A stretch of 64,000 nucleotides of DNA from Calothrix sp. HK-06 (GTDB taxonomy: Bacteria > Cyanobacteriota > Cyanobacteriia > Cyanobacteriales > Nostocaceae). The position numbers and the translations under genes were made by a program. The stretch lies in assembly GCF_001904745.1 (NCBI RefSeq), contig NZ_MRCD01000001.1:1-64000 (forward strand). Direction: 5' to 3'. The notes below the pieces were generated by a model. That model was given only the letters and a program-made list of their open reading frames with translations, did not search any database and had not been told where the DNA came from. Within the stretch, counting starts at the first letter, position 1. The number at the start of each line of letters is the position of its first letter. Below are positions 8,951 through 18,558 of the stretch, piece after piece.

Positions 8951-9904
8951 ATGTCCTTTAGTATTACAGATTCCACAGTTAAAGCGGCAATGGAAGCGAT
9001 AGCATCCGATGCAACAACCGAAGAAAAGATAGTAATGCTTATCGAATTGGCACAGGGTTGTCACAAGGCGCCTAAAACACCAAAAGATTTGCGCTCGGCT
9101 GTGTCACTGTACTATCAAGCCTATGAGTTATGTAATAACGATTATCCTTTACTCAAAGCAAGAGCAAAAGTAGGAATGGCAGGCGCCTTACAAGCCATAC
9201 CAACAGCAGGAACAGATATACTTTTACAAGCCAAAGAATCTTACGAAGAAGCTTTATCAGTAATGTTAACGGAGGACATACCGCAAGAAGTCGCAGAAGT
9301 TCAAATGAATTTAGGGTTAGTATTGCAGTCGTTAGCAAACCATAACTTAGCGCGCATTACCGACAGCATCAAAGCATATACTGAAGCATTAAAAGTCTTT
9401 ACTTGGCAGGAATTCCCACAAGAGTATGCGATATTACACAATAATATAGCGATTGCATACCTTTCAATGCCTTTATCATCAGAGAAAGAGTATCTACAGC
9501 ATGGTTTAGCAGTTCAATCATTTGAAACGGCACTCAAGCACATCAACTTGATAGACCACAAGCGCGAATATGCAATGCTCCAAAATAACTTAGGCAACGC
9601 ACTTCAGTATCTACCTAGTTCGCATCCAATCGAGAACAACCTGCGCGCGCTCGCTTGCTATAACGAAGCATTAAAAGTCCGCAACTCATACGACACACCG
9701 CTTGAATATGCGAACACCATTGCCAACAAAGCCAACGTTCTATCAAACATTCCAGATAACCTAGAACACCCAGAACTTGGAAACCCTCAAAATTTGATGC
9801 AAGCGCGCGAACACTATCAGCAAGCACTCTCAATTTTTACCCAACACAAGCAAAGCGAACAAGCCGAAATAGTCACGCAAGCACTCTTAGAAATTTCAAT
9901 ATAG
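8951..9904 (+). CDS. TPR-repeat protein beside the hydrogenase genes
   Basis: The 317-residue protein is made of helical repeats of TPR type. Recurring YxxALxV and YAxLxNNxxxAY elements, for example EYAILHNNIAIAY and EYAMLQNNLGNAL, run from about residue 45 to the end. There is no signal or membrane segment. Small genes of this type, including a TPR gene, lie between hupSL and hyp genes in Nostoc and have been discussed as hydrogenase maturation helpers. The same role is inferred here from the position next to hupS. It is probably co-transcribed with the two small membrane-protein genes that follow. Confidence 0.8.
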   Translation: MSFSITDSTVKAAMEAIASDATTEEKIVMLIELAQGCHKAPKTPKDLRSAVSLYYQAYELCNNDYPLLKARAKVGMAGALQAIPTAGTDILLQAKESYEEALSVMLTEDIPQEVAEVQMNLGLVLQSLANHNLARITDSIKAYTEALKVFTWQEFPQEYAILHNNIAIAYLSMPLSSEKEYLQHGLAVQSFETALKHINLIDHKREYAMLQNNLGNALQYLPSSHPIENNLRALACYNEALKVRNSYDTPLEYANTIANKANVLSNIPDNLEHPELGNPQNLMQAREHYQQALSIFTQHKQSEQAEIVTQALLEISI

Positions 9905-9954
9905 TTAGGAGTTAAATAAAATAACTCAGCACTCAGCACTCAAAGGATAAAACA

Positions 9955-10224
9955 ATGGACGAAATAATTAACGACCCGCTAATTAACAAACTCATCACCA
10001 GTTTAGCAGCAGGTGATATAAACTTTTTCACAGGAGTAATCTGGTTAATTGTAGCCACCCTAGTCTCAATGGTAGGAGGCGCCATTGGTGGTTTATTACT
10101 AGCCAGAGATGATTTAGGGTACGAATTATCAGCAATTCTAGGAGGATTTTTTGGGCCAGCAGGAGTCATACCAACAATGCTGATAGGGCTTTCGGTATTA
10201 AATATACTTACACACTTAAACTAA
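9955..10224 (+). CDS. Small glycine-rich membrane protein, 89 aa
   Basis: Two hydrophobic segments are visible, at about residues 24-49 (ending VGGAIGGLLL) and 60-82 (an ILGGFFGPAGVIP segment). The GGxxG and FGPAG glycine patterns suggest tightly packed helices. The gene follows the TPR gene by 50 bases on the same strand and precedes another small membrane protein, so an operon is likely. It resembles in size and place the small proteins between hup and hyp genes in Nostoc. No function is assigned. Confidence 0.65.
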   Translation: MDEIINDPLINKLITSLAAGDINFFTGVIWLIVATLVSMVGGAIGGLLLARDDLGYELSAILGGFFGPAGVIPTMLIGLSVLNILTHLN

Positions 10225-10242
10225 AATTTGGAAGGAGGAAAA

Positions 10243-10467
10243 ATGTTAGAGATAGCATGGTTCGCAACGCGGCTATTTCTCAAAGGGAAATTACTACGCG
10301 ACCCAGTAAACTTTATAAAACAGGTAGTATTTGGTACAGTAATTGGTTTATTACTATTTCTGTCATTAGCACAAGTTCAAATACCATTAGGAATAACAGT
10401 TATTGTATCAAGCTTATTAACTGGTATTCTCATGCCATATTTATTCAAAAATTTCAAAATGAAATAA
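10243..10467 (+). CDS. Small membrane protein, 74 aa
   Basis: The product has an amphipathic N-terminus (IAWFATRLFLKGKLL) and two membrane helices, at about residues 25-45 and 47-66, ending in a basic tail. An open frame begins upstream at a TTG (10228). The ATG at 10243 is preferred because a strong GGAGGA ribosome site sits just before it (10234-10239). It is the third gene of the run that starts with the TPR protein and is followed by a G/C-rich hairpin repeat at 10480-10510. Confidence 0.65.
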   Translation: MLEIAWFATRLFLKGKLLRDPVNFIKQVVFGTVIGLLLFLSLAQVQIPLGITVIVSSLLTGILMPYLFKNFKMK

Positions 10468-10479
10468 CCGCCTCTTATT

Positions 10480-10510
10480 TCCCCCTTATCAAGGGGCGGT
10501 AGGGGGGGAT
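10480..10510 (+). terminator. CCCCCTTATCAAGGGG hairpin between convergent genes
   Basis: The CCCCCTTATCAAGGGGCGG stem followed by a G-rich stretch belongs to a dispersed repeat type seen again at 40171-40204, 50443-50524 and 52309-52340. It lies exactly between the convergent genes ending at 10467 and 10510 and could stop transcription both ways. Confidence 0.5.
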
Positions 10511-11643
10511 TATGGCGCATGATTTTGAATCAATTCTCCAACAACTTCCTGAAAACGCTCAAATCCAAATTTATTAATTACCATTTGGCGCAAAACTTCA
10601 GGTTGATACATTAAAGATTTAGAATAAGTACCATTGAGAATCTTGATAAGAGTATCACCAATTTCATCGACGTCACAAGGGTTAACCAAGGCGCCTAATT
10701 CACCATTACATAATGGGTCTACAGAACCATCTTGATTTCCTGCCAGTGTAGGTTTACCCGAAGCTAATGCCTCTAAATAAACAATTCCAAATCCTTCTTT
10801 CTGACTCGGCATAGCAAATACATCACAAAGATTATAGTATTCGTGAAGCTCCTCATCGGGCACAAAGCCTGCTAAAGTAACACTGTCTTGTAAATTTAGT
10901 TGAGCAATCAACCCCTCAATACGGGGAATATCGTTACCTTTGCCTACGAGAATATAATGGACATCTGGAACTTGCTGTTTAATTTTAGGTAAAGCTTGCA
11001 GAATTTGCTCATACCCTTTATAACCTTCAGCATTTGATAAACGGGTAACAGTCAAAATAACCTGTTGTTCAGGTTTTAATTTATATTTTTTGAGAAGATG
11101 AAGCGGTTTACTGGCAATTTTAAAACGGTTAGGCTCGAAAGTATTAAATAAAATTAAAACTTTATTCTGGTCAATATTTTGTTCTAACAGTAAACGTGTA
11201 CGTGTATAATTACTAACGCAAAGAATTCGGTCTGCTGCTTCTAAAGCTGCTTGCAATTCTGGGTCTGTAATGTTCCAAGCGTCAATACCATGTGCAACTA
11301 CCCAATAAGGAGTACCATTTAAACGTTTCAAATAGTGAGCAGCTTTTGCAAAGTTGACGTGAGTAGAAATTACTAAATCAGGACTTTTTAAAAGTCCGTG
11401 AATAATAATTTTTGAAGCGAATAAAGGTGTTGAAAACTTAGATAAAAACTTTTTTACAAAGTGAAAACGAGTTTTTGGCAAATATTTAATATCAGGTGAT
11501 GTCTGAAAATCATGTTTGAGAAAAACATCGTATTGAGCTTTAGGATAAATATTTTGTAAAGCTTGTAATAAAAAGCTTGAATAAACCTGAATACCTCCCT
11601 TTGAGTTAAATATACTAGGGAACCATAAATGTAATTTAGTCAT
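10510..11643 (-). CDS. Family 4 glycosyltransferase
   Basis: This 377-residue GT-B enzyme carries an N-terminal acceptor domain with the GGIQVYSSFL motif and the GT4 donor motif EGFGIVYLE (E-x7-E) near residue 280. It is closely related to the enzyme at 16197-17354: both share DVFLKHD, YKGY(E/D)QI, YYNLCDVFAMPS and AGNQDG. The ATG overlaps the stop of the upstream acyltransferase by one base (TAATG), which indicates translational coupling. It is the last gene of the minus-strand polysaccharide run. Confidence 0.88.
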   Translation of the reverse strand: MTKLHLWFPSIFNSKGGIQVYSSFLLQALQNIYPKAQYDVFLKHDFQTSPDIKYLPKTRFHFVKKFLSKFSTPLFASKIIIHGLLKSPDLVISTHVNFAKAAHYLKRLNGTPYWVVAHGIDAWNITDPELQAALEAADRILCVSNYTRTRLLLEQNIDQNKVLILFNTFEPNRFKIASKPLHLLKKYKLKPEQQVILTVTRLSNAEGYKGYEQILQALPKIKQQVPDVHYILVGKGNDIPRIEGLIAQLNLQDSVTLAGFVPDEELHEYYNLCDVFAMPSQKEGFGIVYLEALASGKPTLAGNQDGSVDPLCNGELGALVNPCDVDEIGDTLIKILNGTYSKSLMYQPEVLRQMVINKFGFERFQEVVGELIQNHAP

Positions 11644-12182
11644 TATAATTTTCTTTTTTTAATAGCTTGAGCCGGATTTCCTGCGTAAATAGTCATTGAT
11701 TCTAGAGAGTGTGCAGCTACACCACCAAGAGTAAGAACAGCACCACGTCCAACAATAACTCCAGGCCCAATTGAAGAGCTAGCGGCAATCCAGCTACTTT
11801 CTTGAATGTGGATAGGAGCAGCAGTTAGTTTAAAATTAGGATGATTCCAGTCATGATTGCCAGTACACAAATAAACTCCTTGAGATAGACAAGCATGGTT
11901 TTCGATGGTGACAGAAGCAATATTATCAATCCAAACGTCTTCTCCTATCCAAACAAAATCACCTACAGTTAGGCGCCAAGGAAATTTGACGCGAACACCT
12001 GGCTTAATTCGGACTCCTTTACCGATTTTTGCTCCAAATGCCCGTATTATTAGTACTTTAAATAGAGAAACGGGCAATAAATAACTTTTAAATAACGGTA
12101 AACCTATGAAATACCATAAAAGCTGCTTCCAATAAGGGGCGCCGCATGTATAGGCGCCAAGGGTATAATTATCTAAACGCAT
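11643..12182 (-). CDS. WcaF-like hexapeptide acetyltransferase
   Basis: The 179-residue protein is a left-handed beta-helix acyltransferase. Hexapeptide repeats such as IGKGVRIKPGVRVK and VGDFVWIGEDVWIDN run through it, and GNHDWNHPNF contains the catalytic histidine region typical of WcaF/NodL-like enzymes. It probably adds acetyl groups from acetyl-CoA to a sugar in the polysaccharide repeat unit. It is coupled by overlap to the following glycosyltransferase gene. Confidence 0.85.
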   Translation of the reverse strand: MRLDNYTLGAYTCGAPYWKQLLWYFIGLPLFKSYLLPVSLFKVLIIRAFGAKIGKGVRIKPGVRVKFPWRLTVGDFVWIGEDVWIDNIASVTIENHACLSQGVYLCTGNHDWNHPNFKLTAAPIHIQESSWIAASSSIGPGVIVGRGAVLTLGGVAAHSLESMTIYAGNPAQAIKKRKL

Positions 12183-12209
12183 ACAATGAATTACTAAAAG
12201 TATTATAAT

Positions 12210-12986
12210 TTAGGCATTAGGTTTTTGTAGCTTTTCGTACTCCATAATCCGAATAGATAAAATAATTTCTGCAAGAACACGCTGAAATGCGTAATACCAA
12301 CCGTGCCAACCATCGAGAATGCCACCTTTAAGAATAAGGCAATAAAACAAGATTACAAAAGGAGCAAGAATTTTTTGTTTGCGGATGCGGTCTCCTAAGC
12401 TTAATTTACTCTCTGGTGTTTCTAATAATTTATGAGTTTCAATTACCATATAACGGTCTTGTGCCCATAACCATCGAGTCAGGGGTTTACGGTCGTCGTG
12501 GTATATACAAGCAGTAAGCATTTTAGTGTTTCCCTCGACATAAACCCGATGAGCGTGACCATCAGGGTGATATATAGCTTTTTCACGTTTGTAGAGTACT
12601 TTACGGGGTGGTAGTAAGGTACCGTGTAATGGTTTACCAAAGACTGAATATTTGAATGGAACACTATAACTATTTATTTCAGGTTTTTCTTGTAATAATT
12701 CGATTTCAGCAATTAATTCTTGGCTAAGAGTATAATCAGCATCTAAAGAAAGAACCCAAGGTGTATTAACTTTTGATAAACCGTAATTACACTGTCCTGC
12801 AAAAAAATCAAATTTTCTTTGAAATACTTCTACTTGAGGAAATTTATTTAGAATATCTAATGTTTCATCTGTACTGAAACTATCAATCACAATTATTCTT
12901 GGCGCCCATGTTAATTGATTTAGCGTTCGTTCAATGTTAGGCGCCTCGTTATAAGTGAGAATCAAAGGTGTAATATTATTCAGCAT
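12210..12986 (-). CDS. Family 2 glycosyltransferase (WaaE/KdtX-like)
   Basis: The 258-residue protein opens with PLILTYNEAPNIERTL and has SFSTDET and the metal motif LDADYTL at about residue 82. The C-terminal region ends in amphipathic helices (GGILDGWHGWYYA) similar to LPS-core GT2 enzymes of the WaaE type. It most likely adds one sugar at the membrane surface. It lies 15 bases after the upstream glycosyltransferase gene. Confidence 0.85.
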   Translation of the reverse strand: MLNNITPLILTYNEAPNIERTLNQLTWAPRIIVIDSFSTDETLDILNKFPQVEVFQRKFDFFAGQCNYGLSKVNTPWVLSLDADYTLSQELIAEIELLQEKPEINSYSVPFKYSVFGKPLHGTLLPPRKVLYKREKAIYHPDGHAHRVYVEGNTKMLTACIYHDDRKPLTRWLWAQDRYMVIETHKLLETPESKLSLGDRIRKQKILAPFVILFYCLILKGGILDGWHGWYYAFQRVLAEIILSIRIMEYEKLQKPNA

Positions 12987-13001
12987 ATCACAATTGTTGA
13001 G

Positions 13002-14168
13002 TTATGAAAGAATTTGTTGATAAATTTCAATCAAGCGTGTAGAGTTATGTTTCCAAGTGTATTCTTCTAATATTAACTTTCTAGCGCGTTCTCCCATGCT
13101 TTCAGCAGTATTTGGGTGATTGAAAAACTCTTCAAGAGCATCATGAATTGCTAATACATCTTGCTCTGTTACATAACCAAGCTTATGTTCTTTTACTAAA
13201 GAAGATAATGCTACACCAGAAGTAAGGAGCGTAGGAAGTCCAGCAGAAAGAGCTTCTAGAACAGCTACACCAAAATTTTCAGAATAAGAAGTTAAAGCAA
13301 ATAAATCTGCTCCTTGCATAAATAAATCTTTTGTTTTTCCTTTGACAAATCCCACTAAATGTGTACGCTCACGTATTCCATGAGAGATAAGTAAAGATTC
13401 AATTTCTGCTTGATATTCAGCAGAACCGTTACCTGCTAAAACAAAATGAAAGGGGTAATTAAATTTTCCTAAAGCTGGTATTAAGTAATCTAACCCTTTT
13501 TTAGGATGTAGACGCGACAGAAATAAAATTATTGGCTCATCTGAAGGAATATTAAGTTTTTTACGTAAATGCTGCTTGGCATCTTTGATAAGAGGAGAAA
13601 ATTTTAAACCATGAGGCACAATAAAACTAGGACAATTTAGATTTAACTGAGTAGCTTCTTTTTGTTCTTGTAAAGAAGTAAAATGTAAAAATTGGCAGTT
13701 ATTTACATTCGCTCGTTCTATTAGTTTAAGATAAATTTGTTTTTTGCGTGCGCTTTGCTGTAACGACCATTCACATAATTGCCCTAAAGGACGAACAATG
13801 TAAGGAATTTTTTTAGCACGAGCAATTGTCATCGCTATTGTAGAAGCATAAGAGAAAATCGCATGGATATGTATTAAGTCATACTGATGCATTCTTTGCC
13901 ATAGCCATACAGTCAACTCATAAGAAAAAGCAAATTCTCTAACAGCGTGAATATTAGGTGAAAAACGAGGGAAGAGCCAAACGGGAACTTGTTGATATTC
14001 AATGCGTTGTCCTAAAGGTACATCAAGCAAATCTGAACCGTTATCATTAGTAGTGACAATTTCTGCATCAATACCTTCATCCCTAATAGCTCTCACCATT
14101 TCTAGCACAGCTTGACTAGGGCCACCTCGTACAGTGGCAACAGACGGAATTACATGTAAAATTTTCAT
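13002..14168 (-). CDS. Family 4 glycosyltransferase
   Basis: This is a GT-B enzyme of 388 residues from the chosen start. It begins MKILHVIPSV, has the glycine loop VRGGPSQAVLEM and the donor motif ENFGVAVLE near residue 290. A longer frame reaches 14225, but the ATG at 14168 overlaps the asnB stop as ATGA and starts with the usual beta strand, so it is preferred. It is translationally coupled to asnB. Confidence 0.87.
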   Translation of the reverse strand: MKILHVIPSVATVRGGPSQAVLEMVRAIRDEGIDAEIVTTNDNGSDLLDVPLGQRIEYQQVPVWLFPRFSPNIHAVREFAFSYELTVWLWQRMHQYDLIHIHAIFSYASTIAMTIARAKKIPYIVRPLGQLCEWSLQQSARKKQIYLKLIERANVNNCQFLHFTSLQEQKEATQLNLNCPSFIVPHGLKFSPLIKDAKQHLRKKLNIPSDEPIILFLSRLHPKKGLDYLIPALGKFNYPFHFVLAGNGSAEYQAEIESLLISHGIRERTHLVGFVKGKTKDLFMQGADLFALTSYSENFGVAVLEALSAGLPTLLTSGVALSSLVKEHKLGYVTEQDVLAIHDALEEFFNHPNTAESMGERARKLILEEYTWKHNSTRLIEIYQQILS

Positions 14169-15964
14169 GCTGTTACCTGTTTCCACCAATGTTTGAGGAT
14201 TGCCACGCTCCAGCGACGATACCAAGGGTTGAGAGGTATATTCTTTGATACATTCACATCAGCAAAGTATTCTTGCCATTCGTTAGACATCCATTGTTCA
14301 AATGGAAAAGCGAAACCCTTTTTAGGACGGTTATAAACCCACTCTGGTAACTCAGGTACAGCTTGAATTAGTAATTCTTTACCAACAGCTAAACGTAAAT
14401 TACTAGGAATTGATGCAACAGCTTCTAGTAACGCGCGGTCTACTAAAGGAACACGTAACTCTAAACCCCAAGCCATACTCATTACATCGCTATCTCGTAA
14501 TAACTGATTACGCATATAGCAAGTTAGTTCAAGAAAACTAACCTCATCTTCGAGAGTAGAAAACTGCATTGGAAAGTCGGAAACTGAAGCATTATATTTA
14601 GAACTGGAACGTTCGGAAGAAAAATATTGTTGAGCTATTGCAGCAGCTTCTCTATGTGAGAAAATACCTCGAAAGCTACGATAAGCGTTAGTAGAGTTAG
14701 GAGTTTGCATTAAGAAATCACCTAATCTCTTTGTTTTTGGAGTTCCAAAACTTGCTAATCCTGTGCCCGTAACACTACTAAGTAAAGGAATTGCTTGTAA
14801 CTGCTTACTCCGCTTTACCATTTGTGGGACTTTCTGGAATGATTGATAACCACCAAACAATTCATCTCCACCTAATCCTGAAAGTACTACTTTAGTCCCA
14901 TTATCGTGAGCAACTTTAGAAACGCAAAAAGTATTAAAGCCATCTATACTAGGTTGGTCAATTGATTTTAGATATTTTGGTAGTAACTCTTTTGCGGATG
15001 CAGCAGTGATTCTAAATTCTGTATGTTTGGCGCCAAAAACTTTAGCTACTTCTTCAGCAATTGTGCCTTCATTCCATTGACTTTCATTAAAAGCTATGGA
15101 ATAAGTACGCAGTTCTTGACTTTGAGTTTGACTCGCTAAAGCCAGAACACTCGATGAATCTATTCCACCACTTAAAAAAATACCGACAGGTACATCGCTT
15201 ACAAAATGGTGTTGAATCGAGTCAACTAAAGCAGTACGAACTCTTTCTTGAGCTTCTTGTAGTGAATATTTTTGAGGAGTAAATTTTATTTGCCAATATT
15301 CTTTTTGAGTAATATTACTACTTTGCCAACGTAACCAAGAACCAGCAGGTAAACACTGAATTCCTTCAACTAAAGTGTATGGTTCTGGAACGGAACCAGT
15401 AGTCAGATAGCCATATAGTCCTGAATGACTAAGATTACGCTCAGGCAAACCAGATGCCAAAATTGCTCGTAATTCTGAGGCAAATACTAAAGTAGAACCA
15501 GATTGCCAGTAATATAACGGTTTTATTCCTAAAGGGTCACGAGCAATGAAACAAGTTTTTTCTAGATTATCCCAGATAGCAAAAGCAAACATTCCTCTGA
15601 GATGCTCGACACAATCGGCGCCTTGTATCTGATATAACTTGAGAATAACTTCTGTATCTGTCTGCGACTTAAATATTTCTCCTTGAGAGATTAAATTATG
15701 GCGCAGTTGTTGAAAATTATAAACTTCACCATTGAAAGTAATCCAATACCGTTCATCAGCAGTAGACATCGGTTGATGTCCAGCAGGACTAAGGTCAAGA
15801 ATTGATAAACGAGTATGAGCAAAAGCTACTTGCCTTTCTTGGGAAATATACTTACCTGCATCATCAGGCCCACGATGTTGTAGAGCATTGCCCATTCTTT
15901 GAATGAGCGTTTCTAGGTTATCTCGATATTCATTATTTGTGAGAATTCCAGCGATACCACACAT
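14165..15964 (-). CDS. asnB: Glutamine-dependent asparagine synthase-type amidotransferase
   Basis: The 599-residue protein has the N-terminal class II glutaminase with nucleophile C2 (MCGIAG). It also has the ATP-pyrophosphatase domain with P-loop SGGIDSSSVLA at about residue 265. Enzymes of this family make asparagine, but copies inside polysaccharide clusters often amidate a uronic-acid sugar. Its placement between glycosyltransferases favours that second role, which is inference. The stop overlaps the next gene by four bases. Confidence 0.9.
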   Translation of the reverse strand: MCGIAGILTNNEYRDNLETLIQRMGNALQHRGPDDAGKYISQERQVAFAHTRLSILDLSPAGHQPMSTADERYWITFNGEVYNFQQLRHNLISQGEIFKSQTDTEVILKLYQIQGADCVEHLRGMFAFAIWDNLEKTCFIARDPLGIKPLYYWQSGSTLVFASELRAILASGLPERNLSHSGLYGYLTTGSVPEPYTLVEGIQCLPAGSWLRWQSSNITQKEYWQIKFTPQKYSLQEAQERVRTALVDSIQHHFVSDVPVGIFLSGGIDSSSVLALASQTQSQELRTYSIAFNESQWNEGTIAEEVAKVFGAKHTEFRITAASAKELLPKYLKSIDQPSIDGFNTFCVSKVAHDNGTKVVLSGLGGDELFGGYQSFQKVPQMVKRSKQLQAIPLLSSVTGTGLASFGTPKTKRLGDFLMQTPNSTNAYRSFRGIFSHREAAAIAQQYFSSERSSSKYNASVSDFPMQFSTLEDEVSFLELTCYMRNQLLRDSDVMSMAWGLELRVPLVDRALLEAVASIPSNLRLAVGKELLIQAVPELPEWVYNRPKKGFAFPFEQWMSNEWQEYFADVNVSKNIPLNPWYRRWSVAILKHWWKQVTA

Positions 15965-16196
15965 AATATTTGTAATAGAATTGAGGACTGTAGAGGCAAC
16001 CTAAAGAGAGCATCTATAATTGTGTTTAGATGCATCGTGCCAAATCAATAATGATTTTATTTATTTTGAAAAAAGGTTTAATTACGGTTACACTCCCGAC
16101 ATGACAATTTGGGATGCTCCCAAAAATTACGTTGTACTTATATATATCTAATACTTGTAAAAAAAATAATTGTAAAGATGCACCTTATACTAAATA

Positions 16197-17354
16197 TCAA
16201 ATAAGATGTTGTCTTAAATACATAGCAAGAGTTGCTTGAAAACGTTCAAAACCAAATTGCTCAATTACCATTTGGCGTAGTTGTTCTGGTTGATACATTA
16301 ACAAATTTGGATAATAACCTTGCAAAATTTGAATTAATGTCTTAGCAATTTCTTCCACGTCATCAGGGTTAACAAGCGCACCTAGTTTACCATCACAAAG
16401 TGCAGAAATTGCACCATCTTGATTACCTGCTAAGACGGGTTTACCACAAGCTAATGCTTCTAAATAAACCATACCAAAACCTTCTGCTTTACTTGGCATG
16501 GCAAAAACATCACACAGATTGTAGTAATCACATAGCTGCTCATCAGGTATAAACCCAGCCAAGGTAACACAATCTTGCACCGCTAATTCTGTAGTTAATT
16601 CCTTTATCCTTTGACTATCGTTTCCTCTACCAACAATAATATAGTGGATATTAGGAATAACTTGACGTATTTGAGGTAAGGCTCTAATAATTTGGTCATA
16701 ACCTTTATATCCCTCAAGCGCTGACAGTCTAGCAACAGTTAATATAACTGGCTGTTTCGGTTTAAGCTTATGTCGCTTTAGTAGATAGTCAGGTTTGAGT
16801 GCAGGTTTAAAACGACTGGAGTCAAACGTGTTAGGTAAGATAACTACTTTTTTAGCGTCAAGTTTTTCTTCATTGAGTAATCGCTCACGTGTGTAGCTGC
16901 TTCCAGTTAAAATTAAATCTGCATTATGTATAGCAGTTTTCAAAGCCGGCTTTTGAATATCCCACGCTTCTATGCCATGAGCAAAAGCCCAGTAAGGAAT
17001 ACCAAAAATACGCTTTAAGAAGTAACTAGCAATAGAAAAGTGTAAGTGACTAGCAATGGTTAAATTAGGACGTTGTAGAAAACCTTCATACATAATTTCA
17101 GTCGCAAAAAAAGATGTGCGAACTTTCAATGGGTAGCTTCCAGTGAAGTGAAAGTGAGTTTTAGGCAAATAATTGATACCACTAGAAATTTGTAGTTCAA
17201 TATCATGCTTAAGAAAAACGTCATACTCACTTTGAGGATATAAATTTTGTAAAGCCTGTAAAAAAAAAGCTGAATAAAGTTGAATACCACCCTGTGAACA
17301 GTGAATACTGGGAGCAAATATATGAAATCGTTTTGAATTAAAAAGGGTTGGCAT
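16197..17354 (-). CDS. Family 4 glycosyltransferase, paralogue of 10510-11643
   Basis: The 385-residue GT-B protein has the donor motif EGFGMVYLE near residue 290. It shares long runs with the enzyme at 10510-11643, so the two arose by duplication. A 232-base gap without a gene separates it from asnB downstream. Upstream it is 13 bases from the next glycosyltransferase. Confidence 0.87.
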   Translation of the reverse strand: MPTLFNSKRFHIFAPSIHCSQGGIQLYSAFFLQALQNLYPQSEYDVFLKHDIELQISSGINYLPKTHFHFTGSYPLKVRTSFFATEIMYEGFLQRPNLTIASHLHFSIASYFLKRIFGIPYWAFAHGIEAWDIQKPALKTAIHNADLILTGSSYTRERLLNEEKLDAKKVVILPNTFDSSRFKPALKPDYLLKRHKLKPKQPVILTVARLSALEGYKGYDQIIRALPQIRQVIPNIHYIIVGRGNDSQRIKELTTELAVQDCVTLAGFIPDEQLCDYYNLCDVFAMPSKAEGFGMVYLEALACGKPVLAGNQDGAISALCDGKLGALVNPDDVEEIAKTLIQILQGYYPNLLMYQPEQLRQMVIEQFGFERFQATLAMYLRQHLI

Positions 17355-17367
17355 TTTTTAGAAGTTA

Positions 17368-18546
17368 TTATTCCCGCTTTACAACATAATCCAACGCTTG
17401 AATAAGTCCGGCAGTTGCTTGAGTATAATTATATTCAGACACAATGCGATGGCTATTTTCTCCCCACTGCTGTAATCGTTGTTTATTCGAGAAAGACTCT
17501 TCTAAACAACTCTTCAGTGCAAGCACATTACCAGCCGGAAAAATCACACCATTCTCACCTGCACGAACAAGGTCTTGTGTACAGCCAACGTGGGTACTGG
17601 TAATGATAGGGCGCCTCAGACACATTGCCTCATTAATCACTAGTCCCCAAGTTTCTGAAGAACTATAGCTAGGTAATACTACTAAATCTGCTGCAGCATA
17701 TGTACGAGGCATGAAACTTTGGTTTTGGAAAGGTGCAAAATATATATTTCTATTGCCAGCAGCTTGACTTTTTAACTCTTCCTCTAAATGTCCTGCTCCA
17801 ACAAACAGTAAAGATACATCAACTAAATTTGCTTGTAAGAAAGCTTGGAGTAAATCTAGAGGGCGTTTCTTAACTTCAAATTTGCCAGCAAATAGAATTA
17901 CTCCATGATTTTGGGGAATACCTAATTCTTGCTTCCATACAGCAGCTTGCTGATGTGCAACCTCAGCTTGAGCAAAAAAACGCTCGTTATCTACTGCATG
18001 AGGAGAGAAAAATAAACTCTCATCTTTTACACCATGATACCGAAAATACTCATAATTCGCTTTTCCAACGTAAAGACAAGCTGCAAAACGATGATATATA
18101 TGTTTGATAAATAACCGACATATAAATGCTTTGGCGCCAGTAGATGTTAACAAACGATGAGAATCACCTCGAAATATTAGCGGTGCTTTTCGAGAATCCC
18201 ATTCTAATAAAAAACGATAGATACTAGCATAATTATAAATCATGAGCAGCACAGCATCAGGATTATAGCTGCTAACTTGTCTGATTAAAGATGGATTTTG
18301 TAGTCCCCAAAAATGATGTGTCCCAGCATCATAACTAGTATTAGTCACAAATTCATAATCGTACCCATCCAAAAGCGGAATATCCCACTGGATAACCTGC
18401 TTAAAATCTGTATCTAGTTGCTGACTGACTCCAAAATTCCAGAGATAAAATACTTTTATGTGTAAGTCTTTATTTTCAGCGAGATGACGAAACCAAGGAG
18501 CATAATACTGTATAGGATGAGACGTGATAATAGCCAACTTTTTCAT
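17368..18546 (-). CDS. Family 4 glycosyltransferase
   Basis: The 392-residue protein begins with AIITSHPIQYYAPWF, a motif typical of a bacterial GT4 subgroup. It carries the donor motif ETWGLVINE at about residue 325. It has GT-B architecture and no membrane segment. It is likely co-transcribed with the Wzy-like gene 12 bases upstream. Confidence 0.87.
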   Translation of the reverse strand: MKKLAIITSHPIQYYAPWFRHLAENKDLHIKVFYLWNFGVSQQLDTDFKQVIQWDIPLLDGYDYEFVTNTSYDAGTHHFWGLQNPSLIRQVSSYNPDAVLLMIYNYASIYRFLLEWDSRKAPLIFRGDSHRLLTSTGAKAFICRLFIKHIYHRFAACLYVGKANYEYFRYHGVKDESLFFSPHAVDNERFFAQAEVAHQQAAVWKQELGIPQNHGVILFAGKFEVKKRPLDLLQAFLQANLVDVSLLFVGAGHLEEELKSQAAGNRNIYFAPFQNQSFMPRTYAAADLVVLPSYSSSETWGLVINEAMCLRRPIITSTHVGCTQDLVRAGENGVIFPAGNVLALKSCLEESFSNKQRLQQWGENSHRIVSEYNYTQATAGLIQALDYVVKRE

Positions 18547-18558
18547 ACTAATATATAA

